Source: Erythrocercus mccallii (taxonomy: Eukaryota; Chordata; Aves; Passeriformes; Dicruridae). From it: a stretch of DNA of 64,000 nt. Position 1 is the first letter of the stretch, and every line of letters starts with the position of its first letter. This document shows, piece by piece, positions 26,554 through 39,045 of the stretch. The notes under the pieces were generated by a model, which saw only the letters and a program-made list of their open reading frames with translations, had not been told where the DNA came from and did no database searches. Where the stretch lies: NCBI GenBank assembly GCA_013397435.1, contig VZRG01000363.1, positions 310,001-374,000 of the forward strand. Direction: 5' to 3'. The translations under genes were made by a program, and so were the position numbers.

Positions 26554-27432
26554 GTCAACCTGTGTAGATTAGTCTTACACTAAAACAAAAGCTTTTGTGG
26601 TCTTCCAGCACTTGTGCTTCATTATAATTCCATGTATTATTTGCTGAAAATCAGCAATATCTGAAGGGAAATGCTCTATATGCTCCTGTTGTATCTGTTA
26701 CCTGCTATTATTTCCATGTGTGCTGAATTCATTGAATGATGCAGTTGCTGGGGCACTTTCCTTACATAGAGCTAGCTAGAAAGTTTATTGCAATAGGAAA
26801 TTACAAAGGGAGTTTTGGTGTTAGTTTTATTTTTTTGAAGCCAGATGAAGGCATTTTTGTGTGTTCTATATGTATTTTTTGGATGATTGGAAGTTCTGAG
26901 TGCTTTTGGAGTTAATCTATTAGATGTGTCTTCAGCTAATTGCAGTGACCTAAAACCTCTTGTACAGACTGACTGAATTTGGCAGATGCTTTTCCCCCTG
27001 AAATGTGCTTAGACCGGCTTGGACCCACACAGTTTAGGAGTCTCAGGGTAAAGTTTTATAAGGGATAAAATTGAAAATGACTGGTTTTGGTTATTCTCCA
27101 TGATCAATAAATAACAGACTTCATGAACCACTGGGGTGTGCTCTGGGCTGGGTGGGAGTTAAATAAAATGACTCTCTGTTTGTGTAGCTTGTTTGATTTA
27201 GCTTCATCAGCATCCTGAATGTTTAAATTGAATCTTTCTACACTAAATTCATTATCATTAGGTAATCCAACAAAACAGAAAATGTCAGTCAAGTTTGAGA
27301 TCTCCTCCCAGAGGAACTACAACAAGAATCTTAGGGCAGTAGATTATATTACATCACAGCTTTTGCTGAAAGTGAACTTTTGTTGGGAGCAACAGTCCCA
27401 ATTCCAAATTCAAGCACCGGAATTGGTCTTTC

Positions 27433-27534
27433 AGGGTTGGATTGGGTTGGGGTCTTTAGTTGTGTTTTTGTTGGTTGGTTGTTTTGTTTTGTTATTGGTT
27501 TTTTGAGGGGTTTGGTTTGCTTGGGTTTTTTTGG
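27433..27534. repeat. G/T-rich low-complexity tract
   Basis: About 100 bp almost devoid of A and C on the plus strand, made of irregular GTTGG, GGTTTT and GTTTT units. The tract keeps three frames open at once, which explains overlapping open frames on both strands here. No regular period is kept. Confidence 0.8.
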
Positions 27535-30440
27535 CATGATCTTAGGAGTTCAATTTCCTGGAGGGCAGGGGTCATGTGTGTGGTTTGAATTAATAGATTA
27601 AGGTTTGAGTTAAAGGCCTCTGGAGTCAATGAAAAAAGTCACCTCAGTTGGGATGGTTTTGCAATTAGGCCTTGATGTCCACACAACTGGAGCAGAAGAA
27701 ACTTAATAATATTGCATTTTACTGTAAGCATGTGGAATGTTGTTGCTTGGCTGCCACAGTAGCAGCTCTTCTGGCATGGCTCCATGCAGGTATGGGGCCA
27801 GTCAGAAGGATCAATTAAACTAAGTGCAATTTGAAATCTAAAACTTTCAAAGGTCAAAAAAAGATCTCGATGTTCTTTTTGATTGATTTTTTGGGCCAGC
27901 CAGTTCTGTCTGCATTGTCTGTTGATAGCTGCTGTCTTCTTAAGTCCAAAGAAGGTTACACTGAAGATTTCTGGTGTCAAAACATAAATGAAAATCCCAT
28001 ACCTGAGTAAGTAGAAGTGTTGAATTCTTTGGGTACAGTGAGAGAACATGTGATAATTTGTATAATAAAAGAAATAATAGATGTTGTTTTGAATACCACA
28101 TGTTAAATGTATATACAGGACCTTCAAAACTTTTGCTTTATCTTCTACATAAGAAAGTGTAAAGATAAATTTCCTCTTTAAGTTAGTCCATATTAGAGTT
28201 GGGTAGCATTTTCAATAATAAAACTCAATTTTGTAGTTCTGTATTATAAATTTGGCAGCTCTAGCTGCTTGTAAAAAAAATTACATTATTTATCCACTTT
28301 TAATATGGGAGAGTTGACTAAATTTTTAAACTACTTCCTTTGAAAAAAGTTTTCTAGACCTTAGTAACACAATTTGAGATGAGATATGAAGTTTCTCAAA
28401 AGAAGAATTTTACTTCTTTTAAACAAACCCCATGTGGCATATATATATATAGATGTTAAAATATGTTGAGCCTGTTTTTTCCAGTATTTGTGATGTGCTT
28501 GGCCCACTGAGTCATGATTCTGCACCCTTGTCAAGCCATCTAAAACAGGAATATAAAGGAGTACATGAGAAATGCTTTAAAGTGATATGAAAAAGATTAA
28601 TAGAGTTTCAAAAATTTATTTTCTCCATTTGGCATGCAAATCATTGAAATTTTAGGCAATGCATTCATTAAGTATTTTTTAAGAGGGAATTCATATAAGG
28701 GAAAGGTAAGAAAGGATCTTTGGACCTGATTAAGAGAGACAATTGTTTGCAAAAGCCTTTTTGTGCTGCAATGGGTGAGCCCAGTCCTCCTGAGGGGCAG
28801 AGGCAGCCCTGTAAGCCAGCAGCCTCAGCCCAGCTGTGATGCTGCTGCTCTCTGTTTTATTTGACATCTCTCTCTTTCTCCATTACATCTTTTAATTAAG
28901 AGAGCTTTACTATGGATTATCACCACAACATGCTGGTTGCTCCCAAATAAAAGGAACAGACCTCTGACCCTATGGATAAGGAGAGAATTGCTAAAGTTAA
29001 TGCTCTGACCATACAGTTTCTGGAGATGTGTTTTTGGACCTCTGGCTGCAGGTCATAGTGTGAAGAGGGCTTGGAAGATAACTGCTGGCTGTAGTTATCT
29101 AAACAATGCAATCTCTGTCCACAGGGCTGCAAACCCAAACCAGAGAGGGACATACAGCAATGAAACACTCCCCTTCTCGTGCAGTTCTTTTATATTTTGT
29201 GAATTATTTTCCTGGAAGACTGATGTCCCCCTTCATTTTGCTGTAGAACCTTATCCTTGTAGCCTTCACCAAATGCAAAATCTCAGAGAAGTGATGATAG
29301 TAAACATCATATATTTGATTAGCTTTTTACAAATTTACTTTTTCACTGCTACATATGAAAAATAATAAAACACATGCATATTTCCAGTATCTGGAATGCC
29401 ACATATCTAATCTGTATGGAAAAAACCCAAAAAACCCACATTGTTTTGAGTATAGTCTATTTGGGTGTCTAGAATATTGGAAAAGTATTTCAATGTTTGT
29501 CAAAGCAGCTTCTGCGGAGGTTATTAAAGCAGGCTGACCATTTCACCAGTGTGTAGGTGAATTTTATGGTGCTGTCTATTTATTAATTTAAATTAGAAAA
29601 CTTTGACACTTGTTTCCCAGCCTGTCCCATTGATGCAAATTTGCCTCTCTGACACAGAGAAGTATTGGAATGTCTGACAGCAGCAGCAGAAAGACAGAGG
29701 GAGATCATGTGGTAGAAGTAGCTTTCATCTCTGAGGCAAGGGGATGCATTTAGTAAACTAAATTCCTTCAGGTCCAACTCAAAGTCTAAATGTCCTGTCC
29801 ATCAGCGTGAAAAAGTGGTGTGAAGGCTGTAAAATGCTCTTTTCCCATGCAGATCAAACATGCCCTTGTTCAGAGCAATCAGGACTTTTCTGCCTTTTCA
29901 TTTCCCCCAGACAGAGATTCAACATATTTGGTGTTAACAGTTTTCCTTTTTTTTCTATGGATATTACTGGATCAACATATCTATTTTTGCTTACTACAAA
30001 GAAAATGTAAATTTCCCTTCAAAGAAATGCTTTTCAGTTTATAATTTTGCAAGCTCACCAGGAAATATGCATGCTTGTGGGTGCATACCAAAAATGCACC
30101 TAGAAAATGTGGGCAAAGGATTTACTGCTCATGTAGAAAAGCTTCATACACCTGTTAGTAAGACAAAGGCATTTTTCAATTTGTTCTGTGACATGATGCA
30201 GATGTAGGCGTTCATAATCATGCACAATCAAAAAAAGGAACCACCTGATGTCGTGAAGAACATGCTAGACTATGTTTATTGAGGCAGAATCAACTTGGTG
30301 GAAGTAAAGGATTTGAAGCTTGACCATAAATATTACACCCATGTAGTGCATTGCCATCTTTTTGCAGTCTTACATGTGTCTATTAATAATATATGATAGT
30401 GTAGAATTTACATTCCTCCTGGAATAGCTGGAGGAGTTCC

Positions 30441-30476
30441 TGAGCTCTGCTCACAGTGAAGGGAGTGCAGAGCTCA
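30441..30476. repeat. inverted repeat, 10-bp perfect stem
   Basis: TGAGCTCTGC (30441-30450) and GCAGAGCTCA (30467-30476) are exact reverse complements separated by 16 bases. A transcript would form a short hairpin; the stem is too short for a canonical miRNA precursor. Confidence 0.85.
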
Positions 30477-31999
30477 CCTAAAGCACTTGCAAAGCTGTGC
30501 TGCCTGCAGGGTTTGCTGTGTGCTGCTGTCATTGCCACTTGGGATTCCCCAGGTCTTTTCCCTGGGTACTTCAGTGGCACTGTTGTTGATGTGCTGTGTA
30601 GAGGTCTCTGCAGGAGTAATGGAAACTTAATGTCTTAGCAGTAAGTTATAGAGGTATTATTTCTTTGATTATTCACCATAAATGGCATTAATTTGTTATT
30701 TGTTATGTTTGTGCTGTTTCGATTTTGGCCATTGAGGAGGCCTGAGATTAAGTATTTGAGTAATTTCTCTGCAAATTTCTCTGCATTTCCTGTGAATGGA
30801 TATTTACAATGCAGGAGGCTGAGGAACTGCTCTCTTTAAAAGGATAATGTTTTCCATTTACTGAGAATGCTTTTCCCAACAGTTTTTATAGGAACAAAGT
30901 TTTGTGTTATTGCTGGGGTTTATGCATAGTCTGGACACAAACTTTCTTGTCTTTAGAAAGAAATCTAAATAGGATCAGCACCAGGGGCGCAATAATATTT
31001 CTGAGACTGTACACCACAGACCTCTAACAAAAGTGAGGTTACTGCCAGGCCATGAAAGCTCAGAGAAACCTCAGAGCTGAGTCATGTGAGGCAACAGAAT
31101 AAAGCCTTTGCCCTGCTGAGCGGCATTAGGAGGTGCTGTATTGAGTAACCTTGCCTGAAGAGCGGTGAAGTACACTTCGGAGAAATGTTAGAGAAACACA
31201 TGGCAGAGGTGGCTGCATGATCTCATAAATTCTCTGAAAACCCTGAAGTGATACATTTCATTTACATTTCCTTTCACTGTCCTGTAATGAAAACTCCTGT
31301 GTTAAAAATTCTTTAGCTTGTACTAAGGGAAAGAACTGCTTTATTATGAAGGAGAAGAGTAAAATCATTTTGGTTTTGACATCTCTTGCTATGAAATATG
31401 AATTCTAGTATTGAATCCCTGTGCTGTAACAAAAGATTGCCATCAATGTAAAAAAAAAAGTTTAATTGGAAAAGACAAAATGCAATTGGTTAAATTTCAG
31501 TCAAGTTAAATTTTATATTATGAACTGGGTAGACTGACTTAGGTCTTGTAAAGGTTCATGTGTGGTAGGTAGTAGAATGAAGTTTTAGAAGACTTTTAAC
31601 TGAAAGGTGAAGAAAACTACCGGCTTTTGGTTAACACCATCAGGTCACATAATGAACAACAAAGTAAACCAACATTTTCAGAATAAGAATTTGAAAATTG
31701 CTCATTTGGAAGTATCAAAGGGAAACTACACTGAGCTGTGTGCAGTTGATGCTACAAAACTTGATCCTTCATCTTCTCAGAGCCTTGTGGCTCTCCTATG
31801 GGTGGGAGCTCTCCATCAGAGCCAGGCAGAAATGGTTCGTGCACCACAACACTCATCACTGTTCTTTGTAATCTCTTGTGTTGGAAAGAGCAGTTATGAA
31901 AAGAATCTGTCCCTTACTTTGCATTCTTCAGACAGCTGAGATCAAAGAAGTCAAGTGAGCTCCATGGTAAAAACCAAAGCTCCCAGGAATCCAGGGCAC

Positions 32000-32240
32000 A
32001 TGGGAATGGTTCAAAGCTGCACCAGGAGAGTGCAGCTCTTGACAGTAGGAAATGTTTCTTTACTGCCAGGGAAGTCAAACTCTGGAAAAGGCTTCCTGGA
32101 GAGGTGGGGAGTGCCCCAAGCCTGTCAGTGTTTCAGAAGCATTTGGGCAATGCTCTCACTAAAAAGCTCTTTCTTGATCAGGCAACTGGACAAATGACCA
32201 TCATAGGTCCCTTCCAACTGATATAGTCTATTCTGCTCAT
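32000..32240 (+). mobile_element. CR1 LINE 3' end fragment of a second type
   Basis: Plus-orientation CR1 tail with blocks 'aggaaatgtttctttactg', 'gtcaaactctggaaaaggct', 'tcctggagaggtgg', 'ccccaagcctgtcagtgttt', 'cattaggtcccttccaact' in decayed form, and an end 'tatagtctattctgctc' resembling an ATTCT-type terminal repeat. This wording differs from the copy at 2340-2636 and points to another CR1 subfamily. Coding capacity is lost through indels and stops. The 80-codon frame here (31955-32197) is a CR1 remnant, not a host gene. Confidence 0.85.
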
Positions 32241-35200
32241 CTCAAAACAACAAGTGTGGCTAAACCAGAAGGGTGTAGCCTTCTCTCTGTGCAATTTCAC
32301 TCACCTTATTCCCAGAGCCATGCCTGAGGCAGTGTGGGCTTCATGCAGCAGCTTGTCAGCATTGTGGGTATCCCTGACATGAGGAATTTCCCAGCATTAA
32401 TGCTGCCAGGGACTGTGCTGCTGGTGAATTATTACCCCATTGCCGCTGCAATAATTTTCTGCTCCATGAAGTGTTTCTGAATTGCAGCACAGCAGGTGTT
32501 TATTTCCTGCCCTTGTGTTGGAATGTCTCAGGGTGGTGTTGCTGAGATGTGGGCAGCTATTACTGCCTTCCCTGGGAGCTCCTCAGAGCTGTTCATCTCA
32601 TTTCTGGTGACAATTGCTGTGTTAGGAAGCACTTCCTCTGTCCAAGCAGAACACTCAGAGCGCATCCAAAAATCCAGAACAGAGGGATGTGGAACAGCTG
32701 AAAAGTCTTACTAAATCTGTGTGATCAGTATTACTGCTTTTATAGATAGATGTACTCATGCTTTTATAATTTCTTGTCTGTATACTGGCTTTGCCAGTGG
32801 CCAGGTTGCTGGTCCTGATTAGGAGGCATCTCTTTGTCTAAAGTTGTTAAATTTGCAAATGATTAGAGGGAATGTCTTCGGCAAATGTACTTTGGGAATT
32901 TGTTTCACAAATTAGAGACCACATATGGCAGCAACTTGCAATGGATTCAGAACTTTAATAAATCCAAGCCGCACCAAACTTGCAATTAATAAGAACTGCT
33001 CTCATGAGATACCATTACACTGCTTCCTTCAAAATACACTGCTTCTCCCAGCATGATAAGTCATGCATTTACTGCACTTGCATTGAAACTGTTCCCAGGT
33101 GGGTTTAGTACAGTCTTCCAGCTAATCATAAAGGCGTTAAGCCTCATTCTCCTCTGACTGTGTCACAATAAAAACCCAGGAGTAACTCCACCTAAAGCAA
33201 GGGGATTACGCAGATAAAAATTTTTGTGAAGGGGAAATGAAGTTAAATATTGACGTAAATATACCTTGTCTGGGATAGCACTCAGACTAAATAAGGAACC
33301 ACTGCCGTGGATACACAACCAAATCAGATGTGACTGATTGGCTTTGGGTGGACCATACACAGCTGAGAACAGAGAAATACTAAAAGCTCTTCCATTGAAA
33401 AATTAAAAGCAAACAAGAATTTTTAGGCATGTGTGTTGTATCAAAATGTAGTTTTCTCAATTAAGCCAAAGCTAAACAGTTTGTGTGACACTACTTTCAG
33501 ATAGGAAAAATACCATTTCTTCTGGGCACAATAAAATTTAGATGAATGAAAGGGTTGATTTAAATGGTCCTTTGTCTTACATATGTGCCTAAACTAAGGC
33601 ATGATGAAATCTTTTGGTAATTCCTTCTAGCCATGAAAATGTTTCTCTGGGTTTCTTTCTGGAGAGAGATCAGAAAACAGTCATTTCACAGGAATAAGGA
33701 TTTCATATTGGACCACACAGTAAACTGGGAGTTCAACAAAAGTAGTTCCAACATGTAACATATTTTGTATTTGCATATAAAAACATCAGACTTTTGTTTG
33801 TCCCTCAGATGGGGGAGGTGTTCATTGGACATTTTGCTGCTGTTGAAGTGGATAGCGCCTTGCCCATTGGACACTGCGTTTGCACAAACCTTTCCAGTGA
33901 TCTGGTCACATTTTAGATACAAATAGAATGATGAGCAGAAACATTCTCACATTTTTGAGGTTTTGTTTTGATGATATCTTGCCATGGTTACTATCTTTTA
34001 GGTTCCTGGGGGCTTTGAAAATCTCTTATTATATCCAAAGAGGTCTAGATAATGCTAGCATTCAGGTGCATTTGCTGCTGCTGAAAAAGAGGAGTTATGT
34101 CTGTGCAGAGGCTAAAATGACTTCATACCCCTAGTGGATTTCTCTCCCTCCCTTTTTTTTAAAAAAATTCCTGTTAGTTTAGATATACAAGCCAAACTAA
34201 AAAAGACGTCAGTGATTTTGAGCCCCAGCCTGGAAGAGAAGACCAAAGAACATGAGCAGGAGTAAATAGTGTTGGTAAAACAGTTTCATGCCTGCCTCCT
34301 CAAGTCCCTAAATATGTTTTTGTACAATATGTTAAAATGTGGGATTGGACAATGCTGTTTTCCAGGCTCTATATCTCATATTGCCAGTAAAAAAACCCCC
34401 GAAAAACAAAACCAAAAAACCCCACCCCAAACCCTGTTAGTTTTAGTCCTTTTGTAATTTTCATTTGTGATGTGGAAATTCAGGCCTGTACCATTTTTTT
34501 CTTCATTTTATAAGGGAAAATCAAAGGCTCAGGTATTCTCCAGTCTCATAGTTTGCAAAGATTACTGAAATAAAGATGACACTTCACTGCATGCATAGTT
34601 GGGCAACGTCTTTGACACAACTTCCTGCTCCGTGAATCACTTGCAGTTTTGTCTGGTTTAGTCACTGTTCACCAAACAGCTCTCCCTCAGAATCAGTAGC
34701 TCAGCTGTGAGCAGTTTTGGGTTTGCCATTTCTGGGGTTGAAGCTCTTTCGATTGCACACACCACACAGACAGTGCAAATCTCCTTTTGGGAGGGGCAGG
34801 ATTGTGGTAATGTTTCAAGAACCGCATCTAGGGCAAAGTTCTTATTCTTACAAATAACAAATTACATGCAAGTGTTGTTGAGCATTGATTAATTATTATA
34901 ATTCTGTTGTTGCTGGGAAAACTTCTTTGCTGCAAGGGCCAAGAAAATTGAGCAAATGAGTGTATTCAGAATGAGAATAAATAAATACGAAAAATTCTTT
35001 TCAGCACTTGACCAGATTTCGTTGGTGGCAAAAATCATATTAAAAAATTGGCGTATTTTCTGAGACTGCTTGGTTACTCAAAAAACCCCGTAACATTTAA
35101 AGCAGCTAGAGCTCTTAATCACATTCTTAAGTGATTTTACCTAGAAAACCAAACAAGAAACCAAGAATAGAACTCCGGTTTTGGGGCTGTGTTTCACAGG

Positions 35201-38200
35201 GCCTATAAGATGCCATACCTCAATCAAGGAGTGATGTGTGGTGCCCTACTATTTCATTATCTGAGTCTTTGCAGAATTTACCTTTGTCTACCTGAGTCCA
35301 AGCTCAGTTTCACCCTCCCGTTATGGCAGAAAGACAAAGACTTTGGCCTCTTTCATCCTGTTGGTGAGTTCAGAGTCCTGTTAATGTTTTCTAAGTTATG
35401 TCCTGTGTTTTCTAAGTTAATTTCCTAAAAAAATTCTCAGAAGTGGTACTTTTTAAATTCTGAATGATATCTGCTTTTATTTATTCATTTTTTTCTCAAG
35501 TTAGTTGAAACAATTTCACATTTTAGTTTCAACAAGCACAAAATAAAGTGAAATATATCTCTGCATTGTGTTCTGATGCTGCATTTGCTCCATATTCTAC
35601 TCCCTCTGACTTGAGCTGACTGACCAGTTCTTGGCTTTGAGCCAGAGCTTTTCTGATGGATAATCAGCATCCACTCTCCCTGCCCCTGTCTCTAGCTAGT
35701 CTGCAGCATGAGGATGCATCTGAATTGCCAAACACACATAAATCACATCTTAAGGCCATCTTTATTACTTGCTCCTGCTTCCTTAGGAAGTGTCTCATCA
35801 ATCAGTGTTTGTGAGCCCGTGTCCCTGTCACCCTGGGACTGCTGGTAATGCTGGAGGTAGAGAGCAAGGAGCCCGCACTTGGAAAGGCAAAGGGTAGAGC
35901 CAGGAAGGAGAACTGGTACAGGTTCTGCTGATGGAGTGGAGAGAAACTGAAGCAAGTAACAGGGGTGTTGTCAGATCAGTGACATCCTTGCAGCTTTTCC
36001 ACTCTCCATCTGTGAAAGGTTTGTACTTGAAATCAGCCCGAGGCAGAGCAGCAGCTGTGCCAGTGGGCACTGGGCATTTCTGTGCGCTGTCCCTGCTGAG
36101 CTCACTGACCAATTCCTGAACTCCCTGCAGTTCCTGAGAGAGCACTGCTGCACTCCTGGAGGGGCTGTTCTAACCTTGGGCAGGTGATAACCCAAGAGTG
36201 AACGTCAGGTGCACAGCTATTGTTAAATTGCCCAAGGGCCCATGAGAAATTCCTTTCTCCTGCTGGATCTGAGCCGTGTGGGGAAACATTCTTTGTGCAG
36301 AGATGCCTGGCAGGACAAATCTTGGTCCTAGAGTGCAGAACATGGGTGGGAGTGGGAACTGACTGTGTCTCATGCTCTGTGTTCACTCTCCAGCTCCCCA
36401 AAATGAACAAGTTCATTGAAACAAGGGAAATACTGTTTTGCTTTTGGAAATGTTCTTGTGTGGATAGAGCTGCAGAGAATTCCTCTCAGTGTGCTCTTGT
36501 ATCACCTCAGGCTATGTTCTGTCAGATATTAGTAAGTCTACAGAAATTGAGTCAGTGTTATGATAAGAGACAGTAAAGGAAAATTCTTATGGGAAGAAAT
36601 ACAGGTGATTTTGAGGCATTTTCACTGAATCAGTTTTCATTCACTCCTCCTTACACTGAAGCTAACTAGTACTTTTGCTGGTAATAATTAATAAGGCATA
36701 AAATCAATCTGGAATATTGGAACAGTTTTCAATTATTATTTTATTTAATTTCCAATTAATTTATTATCTCTGTTTTTTGTTCTGTTATCATGAATTGTCT
36801 GTTAACCCTGATTGCAATTGTTTTTGCAAAACATTAAATATTACTATTACATTTCTATTGCATGAATCCTTGGGGAAATTCAGAACAATTAACTTTGGCT
36901 AGGAGAAGCACCTAAGGGCTTGGACAGTCTTGGCTGAGATTCTTGTGTCCAATTGAATTCTTACTCCATGGTAAAAATCTTGCTCTGAAATTACAGAGCC
37001 AGGTAGAGGAATCAGAGATTTTTCTTTTAGGTCCTGTTCCCAATCAAGAAGTATATACAATATTTTCAAGGTATTTTGATACTTGTCTTGGTGATCCTTG
37101 CCAGAGCCCAGGAGTGCATGAAAATTAATTAAAAAAGTAAACTCTGTTATTTGCCACTTTTTGGCACTGTTAAATGGCACTTTTCAAAGCTGATTTAAGG
37201 CTTGAGAAAAGAGTAAGTTTTTATTTCTAAGGTTTCGTCTCTGCTTGGTGGCCTCCCTTCCACTTCTAAAATTTATATACAGAGGTGGTTTTAGTTTTTT
37301 AATGATAGATAACAGGGTGATGTTGATTCAGTTGCCACGTATTTTGATAGATTAATTCCTTAGTGTTCATCAAAGTGTTTAGGGTCATCTCTAGTGTCAA
37401 AAAAAAGTACTTATGGGGTCAGCACTTAGAGATGTACTGAGTGTGATGAGTAATGGGCACAGAATTGTTTGAATAATGAGTTCTTGCTTCCTGACCCTTC
37501 TAGCATCCACATTTTTGGCATGAGAAGAGGTGTCTGAAGTCTCAAATAAAGTCTTTTGGCTGACATTTTCCTCAAAGCTTATTCTACTTCGAGCACATTT
37601 TTCTGACTGCATTCAGCATGGAACAAGAAACTGTGCAAGGTTTGATGTCACGTCTTATTTAGTGTCAGTTCAGAAACCCAGAGAAGGAATTCTGTACATG
37701 CAGAGGTTTTTAACGTATGGTTCCTACTGATAGTAAAACAACTAAGGTAAAAGAAAATTGATATTGAGCATGAATGTCAAACTGAAACAAAAGGTGAAAC
37801 CCCACATTTTTACATAAAATGCACTGGGAACTGAGCATCTTACTTGTTTTTGAAATTGCCATGAAGTATTTGTAGCTAAATAGGATGGGTTCATTTTAGG
37901 GTCCATTTATTTTAGCCAATAAAAATTTGGCTCAGGAGAAGGTGAAGGAAATAGCTTGGAAAAAATAGAAACTATGAGCAATCTGTCACTCGTTCTTACA
38001 TTTTAACTGTGCATAGTCTGCATAGGAAAGTTGAAGCTAAGGAACATTTTGCTTTAATTGGGTGAAAATCTTTAGCATTTAGATGAATTGGTCTTTGTAA
38101 AATAATACAATATATGTTTTAACATGTTTAAGGAAAATAGTTTAAAGCTATTAACTTGATTCAGTAGTCCAGAATTAAGTATTATTGAAGCTATGTCAGG

Positions 38201-38205
38201 GCCTC
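32241..38205. other. non-coding stretch with modestly GC-richer patch
   Basis: No supported gene. CAGCATTAATGCTG (32392-32405) is a 14-bp perfect palindrome. An A/C-rich low-complexity patch lies at 34389-34434. Between about 35750 and 36420 the GC content rises and many chance frames (up to 118 codons) overlap on both strands; the patch is CpG-poor, so it is not a CpG island. The rest is plain AT-rich DNA. Confidence 0.5.
34389..34434. repeat. A/C-rich low-complexity patch
   Basis: Irregular alternation of A runs and C runs (for example AAACCCCCGAAAAACAAAAC). It resembles a decayed poly(A)-like tract; no adjacent retrocopy is recognised. Confidence 0.75.
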
Positions 38206-38412
38206 TGGATCTTTTATTATTCATTACATGCAGAGAGGCTTATGCCAGCAGAAATGGACTTTATTTTCCTACCAGACTACCACACTGGCTACTGGAAACC
38301 AGAGACAGCATCTGAAAACACTGCTAAAGGCTCAGTTTTAGCATCAGAATTAAAGAATGTTTATGTGGACAAATATGCTGGAAGACCTCTTCATTCTGGC
38401 TGTGCCATGTAA
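38206..38412 (+). other. possible terminal exon, unrecognised
   Basis: A fairly good acceptor context (pyrimidine-rich TCTTTTATTATTCATTACAT followed by GCAG, ending about 38233) leads into an open frame that ends at TAA (38410-38412). The frame reads RLMPAEMDFIFLPDYHTGYW and continues with balanced composition to a C-terminus HSGCAM. The nominal 75-codon frame begins at a TTG (38185), so if real it would be entered by splicing or start at an internal ATG. No family is recognised, no partner exon was found, and the length is within chance expectation. Confidence 0.15.
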
Positions 38413-38987
38413 AATGGAAAGTGCAGTTTATTCTAAAATAGTTTTAAAATTTTCCAGTCTGTTCTAATCTTCTAATTCTTCAAAGAAATATAATTAAAAC
38501 ATGTGCACAACCTTTGTGAAGGAAAACTAAAATATAGTTTGAATAAGCCCATTTCTTAACCAACTCCTGTAAAAATGTATCTGCCTGTTTTAGAAATGAA
38601 AAGTTATTCATGAAATAGACTTAATTTTGGTTGCTTTTAAAAATATAAATGATTTATTGTTCAGATTTACTTATTACAAAAGATGTAAAGGGAAGTGCTG
38701 ACCTGCTGTATGTCATGGAACTCTCACTACGTTTGGTCACTCATTTTCAGCTGCTGATGTCCTCACCTTAAGCCTTAGGGATACATACTCAGTTGGTTTC
38801 ACTGCAGTAACTTGAATATAGCAACCTTTGGAAGGGGAATGGAGACCCTTGGTGTCTTTTGGATTTTGTTGCTCTTTCTGTTTTTGAGGATGTTGTCATT
38901 TTTGTCCCTTTTTTATTGAAGATTGTCTGACTCTGAGCAATGGACCTTCCACGATCAGGTTATGTGCTGGGTTGCAGTAGGTGTGTT
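38413..38987. other. non-coding stretch, nothing recognised
   Basis: AT-rich DNA without recognisable repeats or frames; an ATTAAA-type poly(A) word occurs near 38491, which is expected by chance in such sequence. Confidence 0.5.
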
Positions 38988-39045
38988 GTTAACTTAATAA
39001 GAAGTTAACTTAGCAAGAACTTACCTGCTGCCCGAGGAATCCTCG
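38988..39045. repeat. 16-bp tandem duplication next to a CpG-containing hairpin
   Basis: GTTAACTTAATAAGAA (38988-39003) is followed directly by GTTAACTTAGCAAGAA (39004-39019), 14 of 16 bases identical. Shortly after, CGAGGA-A-TCCTCG (39033-39045) forms a perfect 6-bp inverted repeat with CpG at both ends, unusual in this CpG-poor window. The surrounding 200 bp has a slightly different composition and may be part of an old unclassified interspersed repeat. Confidence 0.6.

Larger units (their letters stand above)
26554..31999. other. non-coding stretch, nothing gene-like
   Basis: It contains a 162-codon minus-strand frame (27639-28127), one of the longest in the window, but with no domain, signal peptide or splice context that I recognise. 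Other items: a G/T-rich tract at 27433-27534, a TATATATATATA run near 28438-28450, an A/C-rich patch near 29419-29437, an inverted repeat at 30441-30476 and an A9 run near 31450. Confidence 0.5.

Noticed and set aside
26240..26572. 110-codon isoleucine/tyrosine/serine repeat protein
   Set aside because: It is translation of a simple satellite whose unit length is a multiple of three.
27639..28127. 162-codon minus-strand frame
   Set aside because: It resembles no family that I know, has no splice context, and its hydrophobic runs come from AT-rich DNA.
35743..36576. GC-richer patch as a promoter or CpG island
   Set aside because: Few CpG dinucleotides and no TATA/initiator arrangement tied to a gene.
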